This document shows, piece after piece, positions 14,552 through 22,581 of a stretch of 39,041 nucleotides of DNA; positions within the stretch are counted from its first letter, which is position 1, and every line of letters begins with the position of its first letter. The DNA lies in the IMG/VR virus record IMGVR_UViG_3300036444_000044, positions 1 through 39,041 of that record; one strand, given 5' to 3'. Position numbers and translations under genes: made by a program. The notes below the pieces were generated by a model. The model saw nothing but the letters and a program-made list of their open reading frames with translations. It had not been told where the DNA came from and ran no database searches. This DNA comes from a virus.

Positions 14552-15051
14552 CGCTGCACCTCTTGTTGGTTGATCGGCATATCGGCCTCCAGTTGCTTTT
14601 GCTGTTGCTGAACGAAATCAAGGTACTCGCCCGGTGTCTGGGCGACAAAGTGCGACTCGATCTTTTCGATGTCCGTCTCGTCGGTCGGGTGCATGCACGT
14701 CCAAACCACGTCTTCTAGAGCGATGGCGACCCGGCGCGTCCCGGCAGGCGCGACGATGTGAAATCCCTCTCGAACGATCTTGGTCGTGCCGTCATCCATG
14801 TGCAGCGCCATCGAGCCTTTGCTGAGGATGGACAGCCCGGGATATTTGTGGACCTTGCTGCTAATGAAAGCGCCCTTCGGCAGCCTCATTTCTCGCGCAT
14901 ACAGTCCGGGCGCGAAATGGTGGACGATCTCGGGCTCGAAGCGGGCGCGAAGCTCTGCCGGCTGCTTCAGCACCTCTGCCTCTAGGGCGTCGATCTTCTG
15001 ATCGCGCGAGGTCGGATAGCGCGATGCGACGCGACTTAAAGCGGCGATCAC
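14548..15051 (-). CDS. Cupin-like protein in the structural gene block
   Basis: A 167-aa protein with a short helical N-terminus and a beta-rich core (GLYAREMRLPKGAFISSKVHKYPGLSILSKGSMALHMDDGTTKIVREGFHIVAPAGTRRVAIALEDVVWTCMHPTDETDIEKIE) whose strand order fits a cupin barrel. Several His and Glu residues could bind a metal, but the canonical cupin motifs are only partly conserved. The C-terminus is a Gln-rich helix. The start is GTG 15051, which overlaps the previous stop (GTGA); the longer frame upstream merely shadows the neighbouring gene. A cupin fold among virion genes is uncommon; enzyme or structural role is open. Confidence 0.7.
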   Translation of the reverse strand: MIAALSRVASRYPTSRDQKIDALEAEVLKQPAELRARFEPEIVHHFAPGLYAREMRLPKGAFISSKVHKYPGLSILSKGSMALHMDDGTTKIVREGFHIVAPAGTRRVAIALEDVVWTCMHPTDETDIEKIESHFVAQTPGEYLDFVQQQQKQLEADMPINQQEVQR

Positions 15052-15773
15052 AGAAACTGCCCGTAGTCTTGGTTGCCGTACATCGAGCCGGTGCCGAATC
15101 CGGTGTTGTTGCCGCTGCCGTTGTTCCACCCGCTGCTGCCGTTGTTGTTGTTGAGACTGTTCCACCAGGAGCTGCCGAGCTGAGCGCCACCAAGAGCGCT
15201 GGCGAAGGGATTGCTTGAGGTGCCTTGCGTGCTGGTCTGCGTGCCGAACCCGTTTGCCATCCCGTTTGCCATGTTGGAGAACTGCTGCCAGTAGTTCATC
15301 GGCGCGTTCTGCTGCGTCGTCGTGTTGTTGATGTCCTGCTGGTTATAGCCGCCCAGCGTGCCGAGCAGACCGATCCCAGCCTGCAGATTCCCCATGTTCT
15401 GTGCATAGGCATCGTTGTTCAGCGTGCGGCCAAACCCAAGGTTGAACTGCTGGTTGTTGGCATCTTGTTGCTGCTGCCACTGGTACATCGCCTGCTGGTT
15501 CTGGTAGTCGTTGAACCGCAGCTTCAATGACAGATCGCCGAGGTTCGTCTGCAACTGGTCTTGAGCAACACGGTTTGCCGCGTCGATCCCCGAATTGCCG
15601 AAGGAGCCCGACCGCACCATGGCCGCATTGAACGCGGGTTGCGTCGAGCGGTTGTAGTTGTCCACCATGTCTTTCGAGGACATGTCGATGATCCCCTGCA
15701 GGTTCGGGTTCTGCTGCCCGATGTAGGGATTGGTGGCCGTGGTGCCGAGGCCGAGGTTATAGGGGTCTGCCAT
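15048..15773 (-). CDS. Asn/Gln-rich virion protein
   Basis: A 241-aa protein of strongly biased composition: Asn, Gln, Gly and Tyr dominate, and the last 70 residues are almost only N, S, G and W. Residues 1-110 (SKDMVDNYNRSTQPAFNAAMVRSGSFGNSGIDAANRVAQDQLQTNLGDLSLKLRFNDYQNQQAMYQW) are helical. Proteins like this occur in the tail/ejection block of short-tailed phages. It has no enzymatic motif. It is followed by the cupin-like gene with a four-base overlap. Confidence 0.6.
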   Translation of the reverse strand: MADPYNLGLGTTATNPYIGQQNPNLQGIIDMSSKDMVDNYNRSTQPAFNAAMVRSGSFGNSGIDAANRVAQDQLQTNLGDLSLKLRFNDYQNQQAMYQWQQQQDANNQQFNLGFGRTLNNDAYAQNMGNLQAGIGLLGTLGGYNQQDINNTTTQQNAPMNYWQQFSNMANGMANGFGTQTSTQGTSSNPFASALGGAQLGSSWWNSLNNNNGSSGWNNGSGNNTGFGTGSMYGNQDYGQFL

Positions 15774-15788
15774 GAGTGCTCCTTCGAA

Positions 15789-15983
15789 TCAGGGGGTTTC
15801 GAGCGCCGTCACACGGGCCTCGAGGTCGATCACTTGCGCTTCAAGGTCTGCGATGCGCTGCGTCTGCGCTGTGGCGGTGTCATCAAAGCCGTTCACCGCT
15901 TGAACAACCTTGCGCAGGAAGGCGAGCAGTGAGTACATGAAGTTCGGACCAGCAGTGATGCGGGGGTCGTTGTCGAGCTTCAT
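15789..15983 (-). CDS. Small coiled-coil virion protein
   Basis: A 64-aa protein whose C-terminal half is a heptad-like coiled coil (TAQTQRIADLEAQVIDLEARVTALETP); the N-terminal part (ITAGPNFMYSLLAFLRKVVQAVNGFD) is amphipathic. The ATG overlaps the stop of the beta-propeller-like tail protein (ATGA). It could be a trimerising accessory of the tail. No family is known to me. Confidence 0.6.
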   Translation of the reverse strand: MKLDNDPRITAGPNFMYSLLAFLRKVVQAVNGFDDTATAQTQRIADLEAQVIDLEARVTALETP

Positions 15984-17431
15984 CGCGCACCCACCGGAAT
16001 GGCTTTCACGTCGTAGGCGGTGGCTTTGTGGTCGCCGGTCATGTCCACCCTCACGCGATGGAAACGGCCCGACTGTCGAAGGTCGAACTTGCCATCGTTG
16101 ATCGCGTTGGTAGACGTGACGACGAGAGAATCGCCCTCGTTCATCTTGGCAAGGCCCGTAGCCGTTGCGGATGCGGGCGACTTCGTGAAGCGCACCCGGA
16201 AGCGGTCGATCATGGTTACCGTGTCGTCGTCGCCAATGTCGCCCGTCGTGAAGCTGGATTCAGTCGAAACGCCGTTCAGCGCGACCAGCAGGTTTGTGCT
16301 GTCGAAGTAGGCCGGGACTTGCCCACCGCCCATCCAGAATTGCGAGTCAAGCGGGACATTTGGCAGCGCGTCGATGGTCGCCGCGAGGGTGTCCATGCCG
16401 TCAATCGTGACGCCAGGCGTGATGTACGCGAGAGGTGCCTGGACAACCTGATCAGCAATGCCCCAGCGCTGCCGTTTCGTGTGATAGACCAGCGTCCGAT
16501 CGATCTCGCCGGCAGAGGTGCGCGACGGGAAATTGACGCGGACAAGGGAATTCTTCTTGTCGAAGGTCGCCTGCGTCTTGAAGCGATAAATCGGGTCGGC
16601 GTTCTCGGCGAACCATGCCCGCACGATCCCTTCGCCGATGGAAACAGGGCGGGTGCCGTCGAACAGCCAGAAGTCATCCGCGCCGACGACGAAATGAGCG
16701 CCGCCGATGTCGCAGACGGCTTCCTGCCCCACCGCACCAGCGCCCTCGCCAGGAATGAGCGTCCAGGCCCATTGCGCATCACCACCGACGAACGAGCCGA
16801 GGAAGATTCCCCGCTCTTTGTAGGCCACCACGTAGTCACCGAGCGCCAATCCAGCCTGAATGGCGCCTTCAACGGCAACCAGTCGGCCTGTGGTCGGACC
16901 GCCCTGCACTGGCGTCCAGTTGGTCTGGTCGCTCTGAGCACTGTTCCACCAACGATCCGGAGACACCCCAAAGGTGCCGTCGTTCGTGTTGAAGGCAAGA
17001 ACAAAGTTGTTGGAGGCGCTCACCACGATCTTTGCTCGAGGTGCGGTCGGGATGTCAGCAAACACGCCCGACGACGACGACTGCATGGGGTCCACGAGGT
17101 TCGAAGCGATGGTCGTATCGCCGAACTGAGCGAAGCTCCAGCGCGATTCCGTCGAGCCGGTGTAGCCACCTACCTTGCTGCGGTCGGTCCAGACGGAGCC
17201 GGCCAGTTCGTAGAGGGCCGTTTGCGTGCCGGCGAAGATGCGGCGGGTTCCTGCGAGCTGGGTGGCGACGACTGCACCGCGGCTCGGGCTTGCCAGGGCA
17301 GCGACAGCCACCGAGACAGGCGAAGGCGCGCCCTTGTACCCCGCTTCGAACGGGATCAGGTTCGAGCAGTCCATGAGAATGCCCGGCGTCACCGGGTCTC
17401 CATCCGGCGCGAAACCTACGATGGGAGTCAT
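15980..17431 (-). CDS. Tail tube/hub protein with beta-propeller character
   Basis: A 483-aa all-beta protein with regularly spaced blade-like segments: FAGTQTALYELAGSVWTDRS, FAQFGDTTIASN, VAYKERGIFLGSF, FVVGADDFWLFDGTRPVSIGEGIVRAWF, TLVYHTKRQRWGI. This pattern is familiar from the 'nozzle' or hub proteins of short-tailed phages (T7 gp12 and P22 gp10 type), which form the channel below the adaptor. It follows the adaptor gene with a four-base overlap, the order seen in those phages. The assignment rests on pattern and order rather than a specific signature. Confidence 0.68.
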   Translation of the reverse strand: MTPIVGFAPDGDPVTPGILMDCSNLIPFEAGYKGAPSPVSVAVAALASPSRGAVVATQLAGTRRIFAGTQTALYELAGSVWTDRSKVGGYTGSTESRWSFAQFGDTTIASNLVDPMQSSSSGVFADIPTAPRAKIVVSASNNFVLAFNTNDGTFGVSPDRWWNSAQSDQTNWTPVQGGPTTGRLVAVEGAIQAGLALGDYVVAYKERGIFLGSFVGGDAQWAWTLIPGEGAGAVGQEAVCDIGGAHFVVGADDFWLFDGTRPVSIGEGIVRAWFAENADPIYRFKTQATFDKKNSLVRVNFPSRTSAGEIDRTLVYHTKRQRWGIADQVVQAPLAYITPGVTIDGMDTLAATIDALPNVPLDSQFWMGGGQVPAYFDSTNLLVALNGVSTESSFTTGDIGDDDTVTMIDRFRVRFTKSPASATATGLAKMNEGDSLVVTSTNAINDGKFDLRQSGRFHRVRVDMTGDHKATAYDVKAIPVGAR

Positions 17432-18051
17432 CGCCGACGCATCCTTAGCGTGGAGCCGCTCGAGGTGGCGCGCTTGTCTTCACTACGCAGGGACTCGATC
17501 AGCCCACCGTAGAGCGCTGCCCACGTAGCCGCTTCGTCTGGCTTCTTGAGGAACAGCGCGCCCTCGGTCAGTGCCGCGTAGAGGTAGACGTTCGGATGGT
17601 CGGTCAGTAGCCAGTTGCTGCTCGACTGGAACAGCGGATCGAGCCGCTTGTAGTACACCGTGTCGATGGAGTACGCCACGGAAGGCACTTGGTCGAGAAT
17701 GACATCGCCGCCAACGATGGTGTAGAACCCCGGCCTACCGGTCCTGCAGCGGCTGCGCTCCGCAAGCATCTCCTGTGGCATGAATGACAGAGGGCGACGG
17801 TCGATTGCCAGTGACTTGAAGTCGAGCCAGCCGGCCGGTAGAGACGCACTCTGACTCGCCGCGGCGTTGATCGTGATGCTCACGAGCATCTTGCGAAGGC
17901 GCAGATCCGTAGCAATGCGGGATTCAGCGTGCGCGATGAAGGTCGGGATGTCCGTCGTCAGGTCCGTGCGGTTCATCCAGCGGGCGATGTCCGCCTGGAG
18001 ATCCGTGTAGGTGGCTGCGCCGCCAGTGCCTGTGTCGATGACGATTGCCAT
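17428..18051 (-). CDS. Head-tail adaptor protein
   Basis: A 207-aa protein that begins ATYTDLQADIARWMNRTDLTTDIPTFIAHAESRIATDLRLRKM, the helical opening typical of SU10/T7 gp11-type adaptor proteins, followed by a beta-rich insert (LPAGWLDFKSLAIDRRPLSFMPQEML, YTIVGGDVILDQVP) and returning helices (YLYAALTEGALFLKKPDEAATWAALYGGLIESL). It should sit as a ring between portal and tail nozzle. Directly upstream is a terminator; the ATG at 18051 has AAGG before it. The downstream tail protein gene overlaps it. Confidence 0.78.
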   Translation of the reverse strand: MAIVIDTGTGGAATYTDLQADIARWMNRTDLTTDIPTFIAHAESRIATDLRLRKMLVSITINAAASQSASLPAGWLDFKSLAIDRRPLSFMPQEMLAERSRCRTGRPGFYTIVGGDVILDQVPSVAYSIDTVYYKRLDPLFQSSSNWLLTDHPNVYLYAALTEGALFLKKPDEAATWAALYGGLIESLRSEDKRATSSGSTLRMRRR

Positions 18052-18070
18052 GGTCAGGGCCTTTCAGGCA

Positions 18071-18095
18071 AAGAAAAACCCGCCGAAGCGGGTTT
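18071..18095 (-). terminator. Intrinsic terminator inside the late operon
   Basis: On the minus strand AAACCCGC-TTCG-GCGGGTTT (stem 18076-18083 and 18088-18095) has a UUCG tetraloop and a T-rich tail. It lies between the YadA-like fibre and the adaptor genes. The stem is nearly the same as that at 9856-9879. Confidence 0.85.
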
Positions 18096-18115
18096 GGGGT
18101 TGAGGGCTACCATAT

Positions 18116-19786
18116 TCAAGCAAGCTCCCACACCCTCAGGGTGCCATCCCACTTTGTGGCAACGGTCGCATCCTGCCGGGGCGTCACAGTGATCTGAACC
18201 CCGTTCGATGCGATAGCTACGGCGATGGTCGCGGCATTGACGCCAACACCCATCCCCGCATCGACCACGCTTGTGATCACCGGAGAGGCAATCAGCGTGC
18301 TCGTGGCCGCGTCGCGTTGGATGGAGAACTCGGCCTTGAAGGTGGCGCCTTTCAGATTTCCACCCCTCCCTCGAACGCGCAATTCGCACTGCCAAACCGA
18401 TTGGATCGGCGGGACGAACGCATCGGTCACACCATCGATCCCCTTGAGCGTGGCGGCGGCCGTCGTGCCCGTGTAGACCATCAGCGGGACGCTGAACTCC
18501 TGTGCGAAGGAGCTAGTCGCCGTGGGCGTGTCTCGATAGGCCCAATTGATGATCTGACCCTGCCATGAAGACACCGCACGCAAACCGGCGCGAGCTTGTG
18601 CGTACTTGTGGGTTGCCGAGTGATTGGCGCCAATGGCAAAGGTGTATTGAGCCGTCAGCGTGTTGTCGGTGCCGTGCGCGAGGCTGTCAGCGCCCGAAAC
18701 CACATTGCGGCGACCTAGTGCGAAAGAAGCAGTCCCGCTAACTTGGTTTGTGTCTCCGTGGGCAAGCGCCATTTGCCCAGTGACGCGATTGCGATTCCCG
18801 AAAGCAACGGCATGCGCTGCATTGACGTAGTTGAGGAATCCCCCGCCAGTGAATGCACCCACCCCGCAGAGTGGGCCATGCCAGTTGCCGGAGCCTCCGA
18901 TATTCATCCCATAGGAGCCTGCCTCCATCAAGGCATATGAGCCGCCGATACTGCTGAGGTGGTCGCCCCCAGTAATCCTGTGATGCGCGCCCGTCACTTG
19001 ATGCATCACGCCTTTCTCCGTCACGCAGTCATACCCTGCGCCGATCCAAGCGTAGTCGGGACGCGTTCCCCCCGGCTCGGTTTTCGCGTTCACGTCTTCA
19101 ACGTCGATGCGATCGCCAGCGATAAGCGCAACAGCCAGGGTAATGTCAACATTCGCACCGTTCACCACTGCGGAATAGTTGGCGCCCGGCGCCCCGAGCG
19201 CTGTGACGAAACCATCTGCAGCCGCACGCTTCACGATGCGAAGATCTGCGAGGTTGTCTGGGAGGTGGTTGTAAGAGAAGAGGGAACCCGCGCCTGTGAA
19301 CGTTTGCCGAGCTTTCGACCAACCAACCAGATGCTGATTCGTCGGGTCGCCGCCACCGCTGATCGTCGCTACACGGACGGCTGGATTGATCGCATTGATC
19401 TCGGGGTTGGTTACGACGTTGGGTGATCCGGCCGAGGCCACCGAACGAGTAGGGATGGCCTCGATCTCAGTTAGGGCCTCGTCGGCTTTGGCGTTCGCAA
19501 CAGCGGCCTGCGTTACTGCGGTGGAGGCATCCACACCGATCAGCAACGAATCGGCAATCAGCACATCCTCATAGCCCCCGCCATTGACCGTGACGTTGTA
19601 GCGTCCATCCGCAGCGTAGAACTCGAAGTACCCATTGGCATCGGTCGAGATCGGGTTGTCTTTCGGCGTGCCGGCGTTGTCCGCGTAGATCGTCGCAAGA
19701 CCGCCACCAAACACGCTCACAGTGACCTGCAGGCCGCTGACGGCATCACCAGTGCGGCTGGTGACGTTGTTCTGGTACTTCTGCAT
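18116..19786 (-). CDS. Tail fibre/spike with YadA-like beta-roll repeats
   Basis: A 556-aa receptor-binding-type protein. Residues 1-85 form a beta-rich, transthyretin-like N-terminal domain (GDAVSGLQVTVSV...GYFEFYAADGRYNVTVNGGGYEDV) suited to virion attachment, followed by a helical linker. Residues about 255-395 contain repeated 14-16-residue units of the form (S/A)-x-A-x-G-x-x-N-x-V-(T/S)-G (AFGNRNRVTG, AHGDTNQVSG, ALGRRNVVSG, AHGTDNTLT, AIGANHSAT), the pattern of the left-handed beta-roll in YadA-type trimeric adhesin heads. A beta-sandwich-like C-terminus follows. It lies between the capsid-side gene at 19788 and the adaptor, and the ATG overlaps no gene but stands two bases after one. 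Confidence 0.78.
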   Translation of the reverse strand: MQKYQNNVTSRTGDAVSGLQVTVSVFGGGLATIYADNAGTPKDNPISTDANGYFEFYAADGRYNVTVNGGGYEDVLIADSLLIGVDASTAVTQAAVANAKADEALTEIEAIPTRSVASAGSPNVVTNPEINAINPAVRVATISGGGDPTNQHLVGWSKARQTFTGAGSLFSYNHLPDNLADLRIVKRAAADGFVTALGAPGANYSAVVNGANVDITLAVALIAGDRIDVEDVNAKTEPGGTRPDYAWIGAGYDCVTEKGVMHQVTGAHHRITGGDHLSSIGGSYALMEAGSYGMNIGGSGNWHGPLCGVGAFTGGGFLNYVNAAHAVAFGNRNRVTGQMALAHGDTNQVSGTASFALGRRNVVSGADSLAHGTDNTLTAQYTFAIGANHSATHKYAQARAGLRAVSSWQGQIINWAYRDTPTATSSFAQEFSVPLMVYTGTTAAATLKGIDGVTDAFVPPIQSVWQCELRVRGRGGNLKGATFKAEFSIQRDAATSTLIASPVITSVVDAGMGVGVNAATIAVAIASNGVQITVTPRQDATVATKWDGTLRVWELA

Positions 19787-19787
19787 G

Positions 19788-20114
19788 TCAGCGCTTCAGG
19801 TAGGGCGTGTAACCCACGAATGCGGGGTTCTGGACGAAGAAATCCCGGATGGCTGCGCGACGCTCTTTCGTGTCCTTGATGACGCAAATCTTTGCGTAGA
19901 AGGCCGCGGGGATGTGGCCGACGAACTTGCCTTCGCCCCAGGACTGCCCTTCTTGGCCTTCGCGCATTTGTCGAGCGCGCTCAAGATGCGGTTCCGCATC
20001 GAAGGTCTTCTGAGTGATCAGAGAATCACCTTCGAAGTGGAACTGCGTGCGAATACCGGTGTGGGGGTTGATCCCTTCATCGACGGTCACGTTCTCGGAA
20101 TAGCCGTTTTGCAT
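19788..20114 (-). CDS. Conserved phage structural-region protein, function unknown
   Basis: A 108-aa protein with a beta-rich first third (TGIRTQFHFEGDSLITQKTF) and a helical second part ending in RRAAIRDFFVQNPAFVGYTPYLKR. It lies between the major capsid gene (separated by a terminator) and the fibre. GGAG stands eight bases before the ATG. I recall similar proteins next to SU10-type capsid genes without assigned function. A head-completion or decoration role is possible but unsupported. Confidence 0.6.
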   Translation of the reverse strand: MQNGYSENVTVDEGINPHTGIRTQFHFEGDSLITQKTFDAEPHLERARQMREGQEGQSWGEGKFVGHIPAAFYAKICVIKDTKERRAAIRDFFVQNPAFVGYTPYLKR

Positions 20115-20130
20115 GGTGTGCGCTCCAATG

Positions 20131-20155
20131 AAAAAGGGCCTCCCGAAGGAGGCCC
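20131..20155 (-). terminator. Intrinsic terminator after the major capsid gene
   Basis: On the minus strand GGGCCTCC-TTCG-GGAGGCCC (stem 20136-20143 and 20148-20155) with a UUCG tetraloop is followed by five Ts. It stands about 20 bases after the capsid stop and could cap the abundant capsid message or define operon segments. Confidence 0.9.
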
Positions 20156-20176
20156 CGTTGTTGACCAGAGAACGAC

Positions 20177-21148
20177 TTAGCCGCCCGAGAGGTCGGCGAT
20201 CTTCCAGTGAACGTTTTCCGAGGTGACGCGAACCGTCGCATCGACCAGCACTTGCTCTTTGGTCGAGTCGCCAGAGCGGCCGAGCGGTTCCGACTGGAAC
20301 GGGCGCAGGTAAACGATGTCGCCGTACTCCGAGTTCAGGCCGAACACTTGCGTACTGCCGGCCATGATGTAGTGCGGGACGATCTCCATCTCGCCGAAGT
20401 CCGACATGTAGACATCCGCGCCTGCCACGATGCGCGCTTGCTTCTTGCGCTCGACTTCCACGCGGTTCACAGCGATACCAGCGAAACCCGAGAAGACGGT
20501 CTTGTGGTTCGGGCTGAGGTAGACCTGCGGGGGCACCTTGCCGCTCGAGGTGTACGTGGCCTGAACCGCAGTCTTCAGCAGAGCTTCGGTCAGCGCGCGA
20601 GCCGTGCCAGCCGTGGGCGCAACAGTCGGAGCGCCCGAGGTGTGAGCCACGGTCGAGCCGCCAGCGCCGTGCTGTGCGTTCGTGTAGATCAGCACGCCGA
20701 GGCCACCGGACTTGGCAGCAGCAGCACCCGAACCAGCGACGGCCGGGTTTGCCGACACGACCATGGCTTCCATGTCGCGCTGCAGTTCCTTGTACGCCTT
20801 GGCCTTGTAGTAGGCCATTGCGGACTTCATGCCGGCCTTCTTGACGCGCTCAGCACGGCCCGAAACCGCGATGGTGTCCTGGAAGATCTGGCAGATGTTG
20901 CCCACGCGCACCGGAGGGGTCTTGGCGCTCGCCGTGGCGTCGTCGCCGTCGATGGCCGCGTTGTCCTTGTTCGGGGTGCGCAGCGCGTCACGTTGCCACT
21001 CGTGGTAGGTGTTCTCCGCGGTGGCGCGACCGAACGACGAGACCACCGGAGTTTCCTCGGGGTTGGTCATCGTGATCTTGTCGATCAGGTCTTCACGGAC
21101 GTTCGTGCCGGCGTCGTACCGGTCATAAAGGTTGGTCGGTTGAGCCAT
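20177..21148 (-). CDS. Major capsid protein, SU10 type (DUF5309)
   Basis: A 323-aa shell protein matching the SU10/DUF5309 capsid family: the N-terminus DLIDKITMTNPEETPVVSSFGRATAENTYHEWQRDAL, then NICQIFQDTIAVSGRAERVKKAG, ELQRDMEAMVV, KVPPQVYLSPNHKTVFSGF and VNRVEVERKKQARIVAGADVYMSDFGEMEIVPH are all characteristic. The central Gly/Ala/Thr stretch (about 145-185) is the flexible loop. A strong AAGGAAG precedes the ATG. It is downstream of scaffold and portal genes, as usual, and followed directly by a terminator. Confidence 0.93.
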   Translation of the reverse strand: MAQPTNLYDRYDAGTNVREDLIDKITMTNPEETPVVSSFGRATAENTYHEWQRDALRTPNKDNAAIDGDDATASAKTPPVRVGNICQIFQDTIAVSGRAERVKKAGMKSAMAYYKAKAYKELQRDMEAMVVSANPAVAGSGAAAAKSGGLGVLIYTNAQHGAGGSTVAHTSGAPTVAPTAGTARALTEALLKTAVQATYTSSGKVPPQVYLSPNHKTVFSGFAGIAVNRVEVERKKQARIVAGADVYMSDFGEMEIVPHYIMAGSTQVFGLNSEYGDIVYLRPFQSEPLGRSGDSTKEQVLVDATVRVTSENVHWKIADLSGG

Positions 21149-21175
21149 TTGGCTTCCTTTCAGGCCCTCACGGGC

Positions 21176-22183
21176 TTAGAGCTTGTTGTTGAGGAGGAAC
21201 GACGCGAGATCCCTGGTGCCAGCCCGCCCGGAGCGGAATTTCTGGTCAAGGCGCTTGTTCGCTTGTTCCGACTTCGGCACGTTCTGACGCGGCGGCGGGA
21301 GCTTGGGGGCGGTCTTCACCTCCTTCTTCACGGCCTCCGTTTTCGTCTTCAGTTCGCGGTAGGCAAGGGCATCGCGCATGATCAGCACGACCTTCGGATC
21401 GGTCACGTTCGCGAAACGCGACTCTTCCACGCCGTAGCTCTTCGCCACGCCATCGAAAATGCCCTTCAGCTTCGGCTTGTCGATGCCCGCCTGGCCCAGC
21501 ACGCCCCACGCCTTGTGGAACTCCTGCTGTTGCGCTGCCTGCGTCTGCTGTTGCGCTTGCTGCTGCTCGACCGACATGCCCTGCTCGATCTGGGAGAGAA
21601 CCCCCTTGATCGCCTCGGCACGCGCGCGCTCCTGGACCCAGGCGGCCTGGTCGGTTTGCGCAAGCTGTGCCATCTCCGCGTCTGACTTCAGGCCCGCGAG
21701 CACTCGGATGGCGGCATGTGCCTTCTGCGCCTCCTGCATGTAGTGGTTCCGGCCCTCTTCCAAGCGGCGGCTGACCAGTTCATGCGCTTCACGTTCCCGA
21801 TTGCCTAGCTCCTGCTGCTTGCGGGTGTAGTCCGCGTGCCGCTGGTAGCCGGCGATGAGTTCCTTTTCGTCAACCTCTTGCACGAGGTCCGCGCCGTCTA
21901 CGCCCTTGACGGTGACTTTGAACTTCTGGCTTGTCTGCTTTTGGGCTGCGTCGTCGTCGGCGGGGGTGTCCTTGTCAGGGTCCGCGTCGTCTTCGTCGCT
22001 GTCAGGGCCAGCACCATCGGCGTCGTCGCCGTCTGGGTTTTGATCGACATCAGGGTTGTCCAGCTCGTCGCCGGGTCCATCGTCGTTGGGCAGTGATCCC
22101 GCAAGGTCGGCCTCGGGGTTATCGACCAGGAACGCTGCCACGTCATCCATAGACACCGGGGCCATGTCGGCTTGTCCGTTCAT
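21176..22183 (-). CDS. Scaffolding protein
   Basis: A 335-aa protein. The first 90 residues are extremely acidic and disordered (runs of Asp, Gly, Pro), followed by a small beta hairpin (KFKVTVKGVDGADLVQEVDEKELIAGYQRHADYTRKQQELG) and a long charged coiled coil. The C-terminus is basic (KRLDQKFRSGRAGTRDLASFLLNNKL), as needed for coat binding. Length, charge pattern and place between portal and capsid genes make a scaffold very likely. I prefer ATG 22183; an upstream extension of 13 residues is possible. Confidence 0.82.
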   Translation of the reverse strand: MNGQADMAPVSMDDVAAFLVDNPEADLAGSLPNDDGPGDELDNPDVDQNPDGDDADGAGPDSDEDDADPDKDTPADDDAAQKQTSQKFKVTVKGVDGADLVQEVDEKELIAGYQRHADYTRKQQELGNREREAHELVSRRLEEGRNHYMQEAQKAHAAIRVLAGLKSDAEMAQLAQTDQAAWVQERARAEAIKGVLSQIEQGMSVEQQQAQQQTQAAQQQEFHKAWGVLGQAGIDKPKLKGIFDGVAKSYGVEESRFANVTDPKVVLIMRDALAYRELKTKTEAVKKEVKTAPKLPPPRQNVPKSEQANKRLDQKFRSGRAGTRDLASFLLNNKL

Positions 22184-22275
22184 GTGATGTTTGCTTTCAG
22201 TCAAGACCACCCCTCGAGACACCAGGGGTAGACGAGGGACGCATCACTGCGGAGCCCAGATAGGCCGGTGTAAGC

Positions 22276-22581
22276 CTAGAGAACCTTGCGCAGAACGCGC
22301 TTCATGCCAGATTCGCTGCGGGCGCTGTCGATGTCGATCTGTGCGCTTGCCATCTTCCCGGCCTCAAGGATGCCGCGGAGAGTCTGTGCGACCGCATCGG
22401 TCAAGCGTGCGGCCTGAGCGAGCAGCAGGAGGCCTTCACGGTCGCGGATGGGGCATGCCTTCATCTTCGCCACGGCGTCTTCGCTCATGAGGCGTAGCGC
22501 CTCGTTGAATGCCGGGTTGTCGAGCACGCGCTGTGCTTCCTGGCCGAGATCGGACAGTTGCTGGTTGCTGGAGCGGTTCAT
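22276..22581 (-). CDS. Small helical protein between portal and scaffold
   Basis: A 101-aa, entirely helical protein (QEAQRVLDNPAFNEALRLMSEDAVAKMKACPIRDREGLLLLAQAARLTDAVAQTLRGILEAGKMA). The ATG overlaps the portal stop (ATGA). Small proteins of this kind are regularly found at this place in phages with SU10-like heads; their role in assembly is unknown to me. Confidence 0.68.
   Translation of the reverse strand: MNRSSNQQLSDLGQEAQRVLDNPAFNEALRLMSEDAVAKMKACPIRDREGLLLLAQAARLTDAVAQTLRGILEAGKMASAQIDIDSARSESGMKRVLRKVL

Noticed and set aside
16028-17512. 494-aa plus-strand frame opposite the tail hub gene
   Set aside because: Antisense shadow with Arg/His/Val-rich low-information sequence. Similar long antisense frames at 20207-21685 and 29501-30940 were rejected for the same reason.
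8880-19786. Diversity-generating retroelement, expected in some Bordetella-type short-tailed phages
   Set aside because: No reverse transcriptase frame and no template/variable repeat pair near either fibre gene was seen.
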